Shown here in pieces: positions 1-7,538 of a DNA stretch of 20,278 bases. Position 1 is the first letter of the stretch, and each line of letters starts with the position of its first letter. Location: NCBI GenBank assembly GCA_016296635.1, contig JAEDIZ010000033.1:1-20278 (forward strand), given 5' to 3'. Both the position numbers and the translations under genes were made by a program. This stretch comes from Oscillospiraceae bacterium. Lineage in GTDB: Bacteria; Bacillota; Clostridia; Oscillospirales; Oscillospiraceae. The notes under the pieces are model-generated. The model was not told where the DNA came from. It made no database searches and saw nothing but the letters and a program-made list of their open reading frames with translations.

Positions 1-1
1 G

Positions 2-763
2 TTCGGCGGCCACGCCCTGTTCACCATCTCCGACAAGACCTTTGACCGCATGGTCGAGGCCAACAACGGCCGCACCGGCTACCACATCCACGTTTCCGAA
101 GGCATGAATGACGTTTACGACAGCCTGCAGAATTACGGCCGCCGCCCCGTGCAGCGCCTGCAGGATCACGGCATCCTCGGCGAAAAGACCATCCTCGGCC
201 ACTGCATCCACGTAAACACCGCCGAGATGGAGATCATCAAGGAAACCGGCACCATGGTCGTCAACAACCCCGAGTCCAACATGGGCAACGCCATCGGCAT
301 CTGCCCGGTTCTGCAGCTCTACAAGCGCGGCATCCTCCTTGGCATGGGTACCGACGCCTATACCAACGATATGCTGGAATCTCTCAAGGTTGCGCTCTGC
401 TCTCAGAGAAGTCAGAACTGCCTGCCCAACGTCGGCTGGTGTGAAGTGACCGATATGCTTTTCAAGAACAACGCAAAGATCGGTGCGAAGTACTTCCCCG
501 CTGAGCTCGGCGTTCTGAAGGCCGGCGCTGCCGCTGACATCATCGTCATGGACTACAAACCGTTCACCCCGTTCTCCGATGAAAACATCGACGGCCACAT
601 GATCTTCGGTATGACCGGCCGCCAGTGTCAGACCACTATCGCAAACGGCAAGCTGCTGATGAAGGACCGTGTGCTTGTAAACATCGACGAAGAAGCTGAA
701 AACGCGCGCATTCTCGAAGCTGCCAAGAAGCTCTGGGGCAGCCTGAACAACCGCGTTTATTGA
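2..763 (+). CDS. ssnA: SsnA-type amidohydrolase, C-terminal part (5' end outside the window)
   Basis: The frame is open from base 2, so the gene enters the window already in progress. About 253 codons are visible, against roughly 440 for the family. It belongs to the metal-dependent amidohydrolase superfamily (chlorohydrolase/guanine-deaminase-like). Visible signatures are the metal-site histidine in YHIHVSEG, the second in LGHCIHVN, and the metal aspartate in GMGTDAY, followed by the usual C-terminal beta segment (AADIIVMDYKPF). The N-terminal HxH metal motif lies upstream. SsnA is assigned partly from its neighbour: ssnA and ygfK are paired in E. coli and in the purine/urate catabolic clusters of gut anaerobes, where SsnA is expected to hydrolyse a purine-derived ring or amine. 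ygfK starts 34 nt downstream with no terminator between, so they are co-transcribed. Family is certain; the substrate is inferred. Confidence 0.88.
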   Translation, partial: FGGHALFTISDKTFDRMVEANNGRTGYHIHVSEGMNDVYDSLQNYGRRPVQRLQDHGILGEKTILGHCIHVNTAEMEIIKETGTMVVNNPESNMGNAIGICPVLQLYKRGILLGMGTDAYTNDMLESLKVALCSQRSQNCLPNVGWCEVTDMLFKNNAKIGAKYFPAELGVLKAGAAADIIVMDYKPFTPFSDENIDGHMIFGMTGRQCQTTIANGKLLMKDRVLVNIDEEAENARILEAAKKLWGSLNNRVY

Positions 764-797
764 TTCAAAACCGCAAATATAAGATAGGAGCATCCAT

Positions 798-3746
798 ATG
801 TCTGAAAAAATGTATCCGATTCCCTTCCGTTCTCTGATGAACTGGATCGTCACCGAATACGCCAATAACGGCGAAATTTTCGGCGTACATACCCCCTACT
901 ATGCAGGCGGCAAGAGCCTGCCCATCTTCGGCGAGCGCATCGAGACCCCCTTCGGCCCCGCCGCAGGCCCCAACAGCCAGCTTGCGCAGAACATCATCGC
1001 ATCCTACATGGCAGGCGCCCGTTTCTTTGAAGTCAAGACTGTTCAGAAGATGGACGGCCATGATTTGGCAGTCTGCGTGCCGCGTCCCTGCATCCTTGCA
1101 AATGACGAAGGCTACAACCAGGAATGGTCCACCGAGCTGGAAGTTCCCCAGGCCATGAATGAATACATCAAGGCATGGTGCGCACTGAAGGTTCTGTCCA
1201 AGGTCTATGGCCTCGGCGACCCCGACGGCTTTGTGTTCAATATGTCTGTCGGTTACGACCTCGAAGGCATCAAGGGCGAGAAGGTCGACAGGTATCTGCG
1301 CGGCATGATGGATGCTTCCGCCACCGAGCAGTTCAAGGAATGCCTGCAAGTTCTCACCGAGATGTTCCCGGAAGAAGCAGATTTCATCGCAAAGATCTCT
1401 CCGCGCGTTTCTCGCAGTGTCACCGTTTCCACGCTGCACGGGTGCCCCCCTCAGGAAATCGAGCGCATCGCTTCCTACCTGATCTCCGAAAAGGGTCTGC
1501 ACACCTTTGTCAAGTGCAACCCCACCATTCTCGGCTACAAGACCGCCCGCATCATTCTCGATTCCATGGGCTACGATTATATCGTATTCGATGAGCACCA
1601 CTTTAATGAGGATCTGCAGTGGGTCGACGCAGTTCCCATGTTCGAGCGTCTGCAGGCACTGGCAGACTCCAAGGGTCTGGAATTCGGTCTCAAGCTCTCC
1701 AACACCTTCCCCGTTGATACCACCCGCAATGAGCTGCCCGGCAGCGAAATGTATATGTCCGGCCGCAGCCTGTTCCCGCTGACCATTGAGATGTGCAACC
1801 GTATTTCCCGCCAGTTCAACGGCAAGATGCGCATCAGCTTCGCAGGCGGCGCTGAATACTTCAACTGCGATAAGCTCTTTGCAGCAGGCATCTGGCCCAT
1901 CACCGTGGCTACCACCATTCTGAAGCCCGGCGGATATAACCGTCTTGCGCAGATGGCAAAGAAGGTCGAGGGTATGCCGTTCGGTGCATTTGCAGGAACC
2001 GATTCCGCTGCCATCAGCGAAATGTCCACCGCTTCCCACACCGACTTCCATCATGTCAAGCCCATCAAGCCTCTGCCCGCAAGAAAGAGCGAGGACAAGG
2101 TGCCCTGGATCGACTGCTTCGTGGCTCCCTGCAAGGGCGGCTGCCCCATCCATCAGGACATCCCCGAGTACATCGAGCTTTGCCGCAAGGGTCTGTACGG
2201 CCCGGCTCTCAAGCTGATCACAGAAAAGAACGCTCTGCCGTTCATCACCGGCACCATCTGCGCTCATCGCTGCCAGAACAAGTGCTCCAGAAACTTCTAT
2301 GAAGAATCCGTTCAGATCCGCGACACCAAGCTGGTTGCCGCAAAGAACGGCTATAACGCTCTTATGGCTTCCATCAAGAAGCCCGCAAAGGTCGAGGGCA
2401 AGAAGGTCGCCATCATCGGCGGCGGCCCGACAGGTATTGCAGCAGGCTACTTCTGCGGCCGTGCAGGTCTGGAAACCACGATCTTTGAACGTGAAGCTAA
2501 ACTCGGCGGCGTTCCCCGCTATGTCATCCCCGCTTTCCGTATTTCTGACGAAGCCATCGACAAGGATGTTGCTCTGATGCAGGCCTATGGCGTGGAAATC
2601 AAGTGCGGTGCTCCGGCTCCCTCCGTGGAAGATCTCAAGAAGATGGGCTACACCCACATTCTGATGGCAACCGGCGCATGGCAGGCAGGCCGTCTTGACA
2701 TCGAAGGCAACGTTGCCGGTGTCATCGGCTGGATGAAGGAAATGAAGACGCAGGTCAAGCCGTGCCTGGATGGCGACATCGTCGTTGTCGGCGCCGGCAA
2801 CACCGCCATGGACGCAGCAAGAGTTGCAAAGCGCATGGGCGCCAAGTCCTCCACCATCGTCTATCGCCGCACCAAGAAGGAAATGCCCGCTGACGAGCAT
2901 GAGCTGAAGCTGGCGATCGAGGAAGGCGTCAACATGGTTGAGCTGGCCGCTCCCATCAAGCAGGCTGACGGCAAGCTGAAGCTTGAAAAAATGGTTCTCG
3001 GTGAGCCCGATGCATCCGGCCGCCGTTCCCCTGTCGGTACCGGTGAATTCTTCGAGATTCCTTGCGATCTCGTCATCTCCGCTGTCGGTGAAAAAGTTGA
3101 CAGCAAGCCGATGGCTGATAACGGCATTGAAATGGGCCGCAAGGGTCCCGACTTCAAGACCAACGTTGAAAACGTCTGGTGCGCAGGCGACGCTCATCGC
3201 GGCCCGGCTACCGTCGTCGAGGGTATTGCTGACGCAGCTGCATTTGCAGAAGCTGTCATCGGCAAGGCTTACGAGTTTGAGATCCCCGCAGAGGCATACG
3301 TTACCAAGGCTGACGCTATTGCAAAGAAGGGCATTCTGAAGATGGCAAAGGACGCCTGCTGCGAAGGCTCCCGCTGCCTCGACTGCAACACCGTCTGCGA
3401 AAACTGCGCTGATTCCTGCCCGAACCGTGCAAACGTCGTGATTAAGCTCTCCGATGGCCGTCATCAGATCCTGCATATTGACAAGATGTGCAACGAGTGC
3501 GGTAACTGCACGCAGTTCTGCCCGTATGCGTCCGAGCCCTGCAAGGACAAGTTCACGCTCTTCCAGACCGCAGAAGATATGGCCGACAGCAAGAACGCCG
3601 GTTTCCTCTTCCTGGACGAGAACCGCGTCCGCGTCCGTATGGCTGATGTAAAGGAATACGATCTGTCCAAGGCAAACGATCTGCCCAAGGAGATTGAGCT
3701 GCTGATCCTCACTGTCCGCAGCAAGTATTCCTACCTCTACAAATAA
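798..3746 (+). CDS. ygfK: YgfK: FMN/FAD/Fe-S oxidoreductase ('putative selenate reductase' subunit; anaerobic purine catabolism)
   Basis: 982 residues; E. coli YgfK is about 1030. The start is set by ATAGGAG 7 nt upstream. In order: a dihydroorotate-dehydrogenase-like TIM-barrel region (about 1-430); a cysteine-rich Fe-S segment as in the glutamate synthase small subunit and dihydropyrimidine dehydrogenase (C440, C445, C449, C488, C492, C496); an FAD Rossmann motif IIGGGPTG near 540; an NAD(P) motif VVVGAGNTAMD near 660; and a C-terminal ferredoxin part (C854-C874 cluster, then C898, C901, C904, C908 in CxxCxxCxxxCP). The architecture resembles dihydropyrimidine dehydrogenase, so electrons would pass from NAD(P)H through FAD and Fe-S centres to a reductive site. 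The name comes from E. coli selenate genetics; with ssnA it marks the anaerobic purine/urate degradation cluster of gut bacteria. The exact reaction cannot be read from sequence. It is the last gene of its operon. Confidence 0.93.
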   Translation: MSEKMYPIPFRSLMNWIVTEYANNGEIFGVHTPYYAGGKSLPIFGERIETPFGPAAGPNSQLAQNIIASYMAGARFFEVKTVQKMDGHDLAVCVPRPCILANDEGYNQEWSTELEVPQAMNEYIKAWCALKVLSKVYGLGDPDGFVFNMSVGYDLEGIKGEKVDRYLRGMMDASATEQFKECLQVLTEMFPEEADFIAKISPRVSRSVTVSTLHGCPPQEIERIASYLISEKGLHTFVKCNPTILGYKTARIILDSMGYDYIVFDEHHFNEDLQWVDAVPMFERLQALADSKGLEFGLKLSNTFPVDTTRNELPGSEMYMSGRSLFPLTIEMCNRISRQFNGKMRISFAGGAEYFNCDKLFAAGIWPITVATTILKPGGYNRLAQMAKKVEGMPFGAFAGTDSAAISEMSTASHTDFHHVKPIKPLPARKSEDKVPWIDCFVAPCKGGCPIHQDIPEYIELCRKGLYGPALKLITEKNALPFITGTICAHRCQNKCSRNFYEESVQIRDTKLVAAKNGYNALMASIKKPAKVEGKKVAIIGGGPTGIAAGYFCGRAGLETTIFEREAKLGGVPRYVIPAFRISDEAIDKDVALMQAYGVEIKCGAPAPSVEDLKKMGYTHILMATGAWQAGRLDIEGNVAGVIGWMKEMKTQVKPCLDGDIVVVGAGNTAMDAARVAKRMGAKSSTIVYRRTKKEMPADEHELKLAIEEGVNMVELAAPIKQADGKLKLEKMVLGEPDASGRRSPVGTGEFFEIPCDLVISAVGEKVDSKPMADNGIEMGRKGPDFKTNVENVWCAGDAHRGPATVVEGIADAAAFAEAVIGKAYEFEIPAEAYVTKADAIAKKGILKMAKDACCEGSRCLDCNTVCENCADSCPNRANVVIKLSDGRHQILHIDKMCNECGNCTQFCPYASEPCKDKFTLFQTAEDMADSKNAGFLFLDENRVRVRMADVKEYDLSKANDLPKEIELLILTVRSKYSYLYK

Positions 3747-3766
3747 GATCCATGCAAGTGCATTAG

Positions 3767-3796
3767 AAAACGGCGTGACCGAGGTCACGCCGTTTT
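3767..3796. terminator. Bidirectional intrinsic terminator between ygfK and sfsA
   Basis: A perfect inverted repeat (AAAACGGCGTGACC, GA, GGTCACGCCGTTTT) has a T-run on each strand. It serves ygfK on the plus strand and sfsA on the minus strand. The sfsA stop codon (3796-3798) touches its edge. Confidence 0.92.
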
Positions 3797-4473
3797 TATA
3801 CTCTTTTCTTTTCGGTCAGACAACATTCTATCGTCAGGGAGCTTTCCGTCACACTGCAGGGCAGATACCATACTTCCACCCCTGCTTCCGCTGCATGCCG
3901 GAAAGCCGCTGCAAAAGAAGGATCGTTCTTTTCATACGGCAATACCTTTGTCACCCGCGGCATGGCGATCACGAAAGCGATCACCGCCCGGTAGTCTTCC
4001 GGTTTTGCCTTCATCAGCTCCTTCAAATGCCGCACGGCACGCTCGCTGGGCGCATCCGGAAAATAGCCCACACCGCCCAGTTCCAGCGTGCAGCCTTTGA
4101 CCTCAATGAGATATCTCTCGCCGTCTTTTTCCGCATAGAAATCGAGCCTTGATGCTCCGTATCGGTATTCCGGACGAATGACAGAAAATCCGCTTTCCTG
4201 CAGCCACGCAAGCATGGCCTTACTTGTTGCCTGCGAGTCGATATTTACCCAGCCAAGTTCCGGCTTTCGCACGCAGATCAGATCGTATCGGGTCTTTCGG
4301 TTTTCAGCCGCGCAGTCCTGCAGAATCACGTCTGCACCGGGCGTAAGCAATTCTCCGAGTCTGCCTGTATTTTTGACATGAACTGTTTCTTCTTTTCCGT
4401 TCAGCAGAACCGTAGCTATAAATCGGTTCTTTCTCGAAAGGAAAACCGCCGGTATCGTATTTGGATATTCCAT
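3796..4473 (-). CDS. sfsA: SfsA family protein (sugar fermentation stimulation protein homologue)
   Basis: 225 residues, close to the family's usual 230-240. Family motifs are present: NRFIATV near the N-terminus, HVKNTGRLGELL, the nuclease-like acidic/lysine motif SRLDFYAE...YLIEVKGCTLE, and FPDAPSERAVRHLKEL. SfsA was named for an E. coli effect on maltose metabolism. The fold combines an OB-like DNA-binding N-terminal part with a restriction-endonuclease-like core, but the physiological role is unsettled. The start follows GAAGGTG by 6 nt. It lies 53 nt downstream of gatD on the same strand, but a strong terminator hairpin fills that gap and I see no convincing promoter of its own, so expression may rely on read-through from murT-gatD. 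Confidence 0.93.
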   Translation of the reverse strand: MEYPNTIPAVFLSRKNRFIATVLLNGKEETVHVKNTGRLGELLTPGADVILQDCAAENRKTRYDLICVRKPELGWVNIDSQATSKAMLAWLQESGFSVIRPEYRYGASRLDFYAEKDGERYLIEVKGCTLELGGVGYFPDAPSERAVRHLKELMKAKPEDYRAVIAFVIAMPRVTKVLPYEKNDPSFAAAFRHAAEAGVEVWYLPCSVTESSLTIECCLTEKKRV

Positions 4474-4488
4474 TTTTTCACCTTCGGA

Positions 4489-4519
4489 AAAACCCTCTTT
4501 CCAAAAGAAAGAGGGTTTT
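4489..4519 (-). terminator. Intrinsic terminator after gatD
   Basis: A 13-bp stem (AAAACCCTCTTTC / GAAAGAGGGTTTT) with a 5-nt loop, ending in a T-run when read on the minus strand. It ends immediately before the sfsA ribosome-binding site, so termination here would exclude sfsA from most murT-gatD transcripts. Confidence 0.88.
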
Positions 4520-4526
4520 CGTCTAA

Positions 4527-5249
4527 TTATTTGAGTCTTGCTTCCATGCGGTCATGGGCGGCTTTTTCCAGCACATCCGGCAGCGGCTCAAGCTCAGCCG
4601 AACCGTATTTGTGTTCCAACGCGGTCTTCAACAGGAAATCGCAGATTGCCGGATTTTTCGGCAGCAAGCAGCCATGGGAGTAGGTCGCATAGACGTTTTT
4701 ATATCTTGCACCCTCCATGTGGTCTTCGCCGTTGTTGCCGTAACCGGCCAGCACCTTGCCGATGGGGCGAACGGAGCTTCCGAGATAGGTCTTGCCGGAA
4801 TGGTTTTCAAAGCCGACAACGTTTACGCCAAGTTCTTCGCATTCGTACATGTAGTTGCCGATCATGCGGTCTTTCGAGCCAATGGTGTAAAGATCGAGCG
4901 CCCCTGTAAAATCGCATTGCTGGCCGTCCCAGGTCTTATAATACTGACCGAGCATCTGATAGCCGCCGCAAATGGCAAGCGTTGTTACGCCATCTTCGAT
5001 GGCAGCTTTGATTTCCGCAGTCTTTTCGCCTTCGAGATCTGCGAGCAGAACCTCCTGCTCAAAGTCCTGACCGCCGCCAACAAAGAGAATATCATAGTCT
5101 GAAGCCTTCAGCGACTCGCCAATGGAAACGCCTTCCACGGATACGTCGATCCCGCGCCATGCAAGACGCTTCTGCATGCACAGAATGTTTCCGCGGTCAC
5201 CGTAAAGATTCAGAATATCGGGATAAAGATGACAGATTTTCAGTTCCAT
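4527..5249 (-). CDS. gatD: GatD, glutaminase subunit of lipid II isoglutaminyl synthase
   Basis: 240 residues, the usual size. It is a class I glutamine amidotransferase-like (CobB/CobQ-type) protein that hydrolyses glutamine and passes ammonia to MurT, amidating the D-glutamate of the lipid II stem peptide to D-isoglutamine at the cytoplasmic membrane. Key residues: nucleophile C94 in LAICGGYQ and H192 in YSHGCLLP; the YGDRGN motif near 16-21 is also typical. The start is fixed by AGGAGG at 5255-5260, which overlaps the murT stop codon (5260-5262), so the two subunits are tightly coupled. A terminator follows directly. In the known complex the catalytic triad is completed by an aspartate from MurT, which agrees with the pairing. 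Confidence 0.95.
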   Translation of the reverse strand: MELKICHLYPDILNLYGDRGNILCMQKRLAWRGIDVSVEGVSIGESLKASDYDILFVGGGQDFEQEVLLADLEGEKTAEIKAAIEDGVTTLAICGGYQMLGQYYKTWDGQQCDFTGALDLYTIGSKDRMIGNYMYECEELGVNVVGFENHSGKTYLGSSVRPIGKVLAGYGNNGEDHMEGARYKNVYATYSHGCLLPKNPAICDFLLKTALEHKYGSAELEPLPDVLEKAAHDRMEARLK

Positions 5250-5259
5250 ATTGCCCTCC

Positions 5260-6630
5260 TTATTCCCAGAACTGCTTATAACCGTAGGCCTTGCTGATCG
5301 TGCCGCGCAGATCGAGCATGGCGGTATAGGTCGGCATCACGAAAACCGGCAGCTTGTGGCTCGTGGCCTGCTCCATGAGAGCATGATAATCTTTTTCGAT
5401 GTGCAGTCTGTCCTCTGGGAAACCGGCATACTTAAAGCGAAGCGCCAGATCCTCAGCGCGGACGCCGGAAACATAGATTCTGGAAAGCAGGCTGTCCATC
5501 TGCGTCAGCCGTTCAAAGTCTACATCCCAGATCCAGCTGACATCCTTGCCGTCCTGCGCCCGGTCATTCAGACATGCAACAAACACAAACGGCTCTTTGA
5601 GCTCGGTCAGAAAGTTCAGAACCTGATTGCAGCCGGCAGGATTCTTAATGAGGATCATGCGTACGTCCTGATCGTGGATCTTGAATTTTTCCATACGGCC
5701 AAATCCGCAGGAAAAAGACGAAAGCGAAGCTGCCGTCTTATCTGCTGCCAGACCGATCGCTTTTCCTGCTGCCATGCAGGCGCAGGCGTTATAGATGTTA
5801 TATCCGCCGGGAAGCGCAATCTCTGCCGCGTATTGTTCTCCTTCCGTCCGGAAAATGACGGAGGATTTGGTATCGTTGGAGACCAGCACCTTGCAGACAG
5901 AAACATCACAGATCGGTCTTGAGTAGCCGCAGTTCGGGCAATGATAGTAACCGAGGTGACCGTAGGTAATATACTGGTATTCATACTCCGCCTTGCAATG
6001 GATGCAGTAAGGCGCATCGGAAAGCTCCTTGACACGGGAGTCATAGATCGGCGTATCAACGCCGTAGAAGATGACCGTGTTCTCCAGTCCGTCTGCAAGC
6101 GAGGTACACAGAGAATCGTCTGCATTCAGGCATACAACCGCATTCGGACTGTGGGAAATACCGATCTGAATGTTTTCCAGCGTATGTGTGACCTCACCGT
6201 AACGGTCAAGCTGGTCACGGAAGACATTCGTCACAACGATCGCCTTCGCATCGACAAAAGTGCTGATAGCCTTGAATGCCGCCTCATCGGATTCGATCAG
6301 TGCATGGGTATATCTGCATCTGCCAAAAAACGTGGAATGTACAGCAAATTCCGCTGTAACACCGCTCAAAAGGTTTGCACCGGATTTATTTGCAAAGAAA
6401 GAAATTCCAGCGTCCTGCCATGACTGCTCGATCATACGGGAGGTCGTGGTTTTGCCGTTGGTGCCCGTAACGATCAGGGTCGTTACGTTCTTTGCAAGCT
6501 CACCCAGAAGATTTGGGCAGATCTTGAGCGCAATGCGCCCGGGGAAATCCGTACCGCCTCTGCCCAGCAGGCGGATTGCGAATCTGCTGCACTTACATGC
6601 AGCAACTGCAAGAAAAACTCTCAATTTCAT
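5260..6630 (-). CDS. murT: MurT, Mur-ligase-like subunit of lipid II isoglutaminyl synthase
   Basis: 456 residues from the chosen start (MKLRVFLAVA), matching the family's 440-460. The frame stays open to 6810, but the extra 60 codons lack a ribosome-binding site, cross the divergent exoA promoter and do not look like MurT. An AGG lies just 5' of the chosen ATG. Domains: Mur-ligase central domain with P-loop TGTNGKTTT at 55-63; an inserted zinc ribbon with C209, C212, C231 and C234 (CIHC...CPNC); and the C-terminal DUF1727 region with NPAGCNQ (330-336) and DGKDVSWIWD (360-369), whose acidic residues are the likely source of the aspartate supplied to the GatD active site. Uses ATP and ammonia to amidate lipid II. 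First gene of murT-gatD. Confidence 0.95.
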   Translation of the reverse strand: MKLRVFLAVAACKCSRFAIRLLGRGGTDFPGRIALKICPNLLGELAKNVTTLIVTGTNGKTTTSRMIEQSWQDAGISFFANKSGANLLSGVTAEFAVHSTFFGRCRYTHALIESDEAAFKAISTFVDAKAIVVTNVFRDQLDRYGEVTHTLENIQIGISHSPNAVVCLNADDSLCTSLADGLENTVIFYGVDTPIYDSRVKELSDAPYCIHCKAEYEYQYITYGHLGYYHCPNCGYSRPICDVSVCKVLVSNDTKSSVIFRTEGEQYAAEIALPGGYNIYNACACMAAGKAIGLAADKTAASLSSFSCGFGRMEKFKIHDQDVRMILIKNPAGCNQVLNFLTELKEPFVFVACLNDRAQDGKDVSWIWDVDFERLTQMDSLLSRIYVSGVRAEDLALRFKYAGFPEDRLHIEKDYHALMEQATSHKLPVFVMPTYTAMLDLRGTISKAYGYKQFWE

Positions 6631-6697
6631 GTACCTATTTATATCACAAATCAGCATCATGCGCAACAATCGGTTACGAATATTTACAATTTTACTC

Positions 6698-6726
6698 TTG
6701 TGTTGGTTGTCATAATCTGCTATAAT
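6698..6726 (+). promoter_or_regulatory. Promoter of exoA (sigma-A type, extended -10)
   Basis: TTGTGT at 6698-6703, a 17-nt spacer, then a perfect TATAAT at 6721-6726 with TG at 6718-6719 (extended -10). The exoA start codon is 45 nt downstream. The -35 matches consensus at 3 of 6 positions; the extended -10 compensates. Confidence 0.75.
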
Positions 6727-6770
6727 AGGCCGGAAAGTAACAAAATTACAGTATTTACGGAGATTACTCG

Positions 6771-7538
6771 ATGAAATTCTACTCTTGGAATGTAAACGGC
6801 CTTCGCGCATGTCTGCAAAAAGGCTTCCTCGATGCCTTCAAGGATGCGGATGCAGATATCTTCTGCCTGCAGGAAACGAAGTTGCAGCCCGGTCAGGCAG
6901 AGCTGGAGCTTCCCGGTTATCATCAATACTGGAACTCCGCTGAGAAAAAAGGATACTCCGGTACGGCTGTTTTTTCAAAGCTGGAACCGCTTTCCGTAAC
7001 CTACGGTGTCGGCGTGGATGAGCTTGACCACGAAGGCCGCATGATTACGCTGGAATTTGAAAAGTTCTATTTTGTTACCTGCTACACTCCCAACGCGCAG
7101 GACGGCCTCAAGCGGCTTGATCACCGCATGGCATGGGATGATGCTTTCCGAACAAAGCTGCAGGAACTGGACGCCGTCAAACCGGTCATTGCCTGCGGAG
7201 ATCTGAATGTTGCGCATCAGGAGATTGATCTCAAGAATCCGGCTGCCAATCACAAGAATGCAGGCTTTTCTGATGAGGAGCGCGGCAAGTTCTCCGAACT
7301 TCTCGCTGCCGGCTTTACGGACAGTTTCCGTTACCTGCACCCGACCGATGCAAACATCTACTCCTGGTGGAGCTACCGCTTCCATGCAAGAGATAACAAT
7401 GCCGGATGGCGCATCGACTATTTTATCGTGTCCGACAGACTGAAAGATTCCATTGAGCAGACGCCGATCCGAAACGACATTTTCGGCTCGGATCACTGCC
7501 CCGTCGGACTGATTGTGAAGGAGGATCTTCTCAAATGA
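6771..7538 (+). CDS. xth: Exodeoxyribonuclease III (AP endonuclease)
   Basis: 255 residues, typical of the ExoA/Xth family. It cleaves DNA 5' to abasic sites and has 3'-5' exonuclease/phosphodiesterase activity in base excision repair. The catalytic set is complete: N7 (WNVNG), E35 (LQETK), Y105 (CYTPN), D144 and N146 (CGDLNV), D216 (WRIDY), D241 and H242 (SDHCP). The start is preceded by GGAGAT at a suitable distance and a strong promoter. Its stop codon overlaps the start of the secreted NlpC/P60 gene (ATGA), so the two are translated from one message. B. subtilis ExoA protects germinating spores, so a spore-related role is possible here, but the promoter looks like a housekeeping one. The symbol exoA is equally used. 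Confidence 0.95.
   Translation: MKFYSWNVNGLRACLQKGFLDAFKDADADIFCLQETKLQPGQAELELPGYHQYWNSAEKKGYSGTAVFSKLEPLSVTYGVGVDELDHEGRMITLEFEKFYFVTCYTPNAQDGLKRLDHRMAWDDAFRTKLQELDAVKPVIACGDLNVAHQEIDLKNPAANHKNAGFSDEERGKFSELLAAGFTDSFRYLHPTDANIYSWWSYRFHARDNNAGWRIDYFIVSDRLKDSIEQTPIRNDIFGSDHCPVGLIVKEDLLK

Noticed and set aside
765..3788. A 1007-codon open frame on the minus strand, antisense to ygfK
   Set aside because: It mirrors ygfK codon usage, has no ribosome-binding site or recognisable domain, and runs through the terminator. Long antisense frames are expected opposite GC-biased genes.
6631..6668. A leaderless murT promoter (TTGCGC, 17 nt, TATAAA on the minus strand)
   Set aside because: The -35 matches at only three positions and the start site would fall on the ATG; too weak to list as a feature.
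6631..6810. N-terminal extension of MurT by 60 codons
   Set aside because: No ribosome-binding site, overlaps the divergent exoA promoter and start, and is atypical for MurT.
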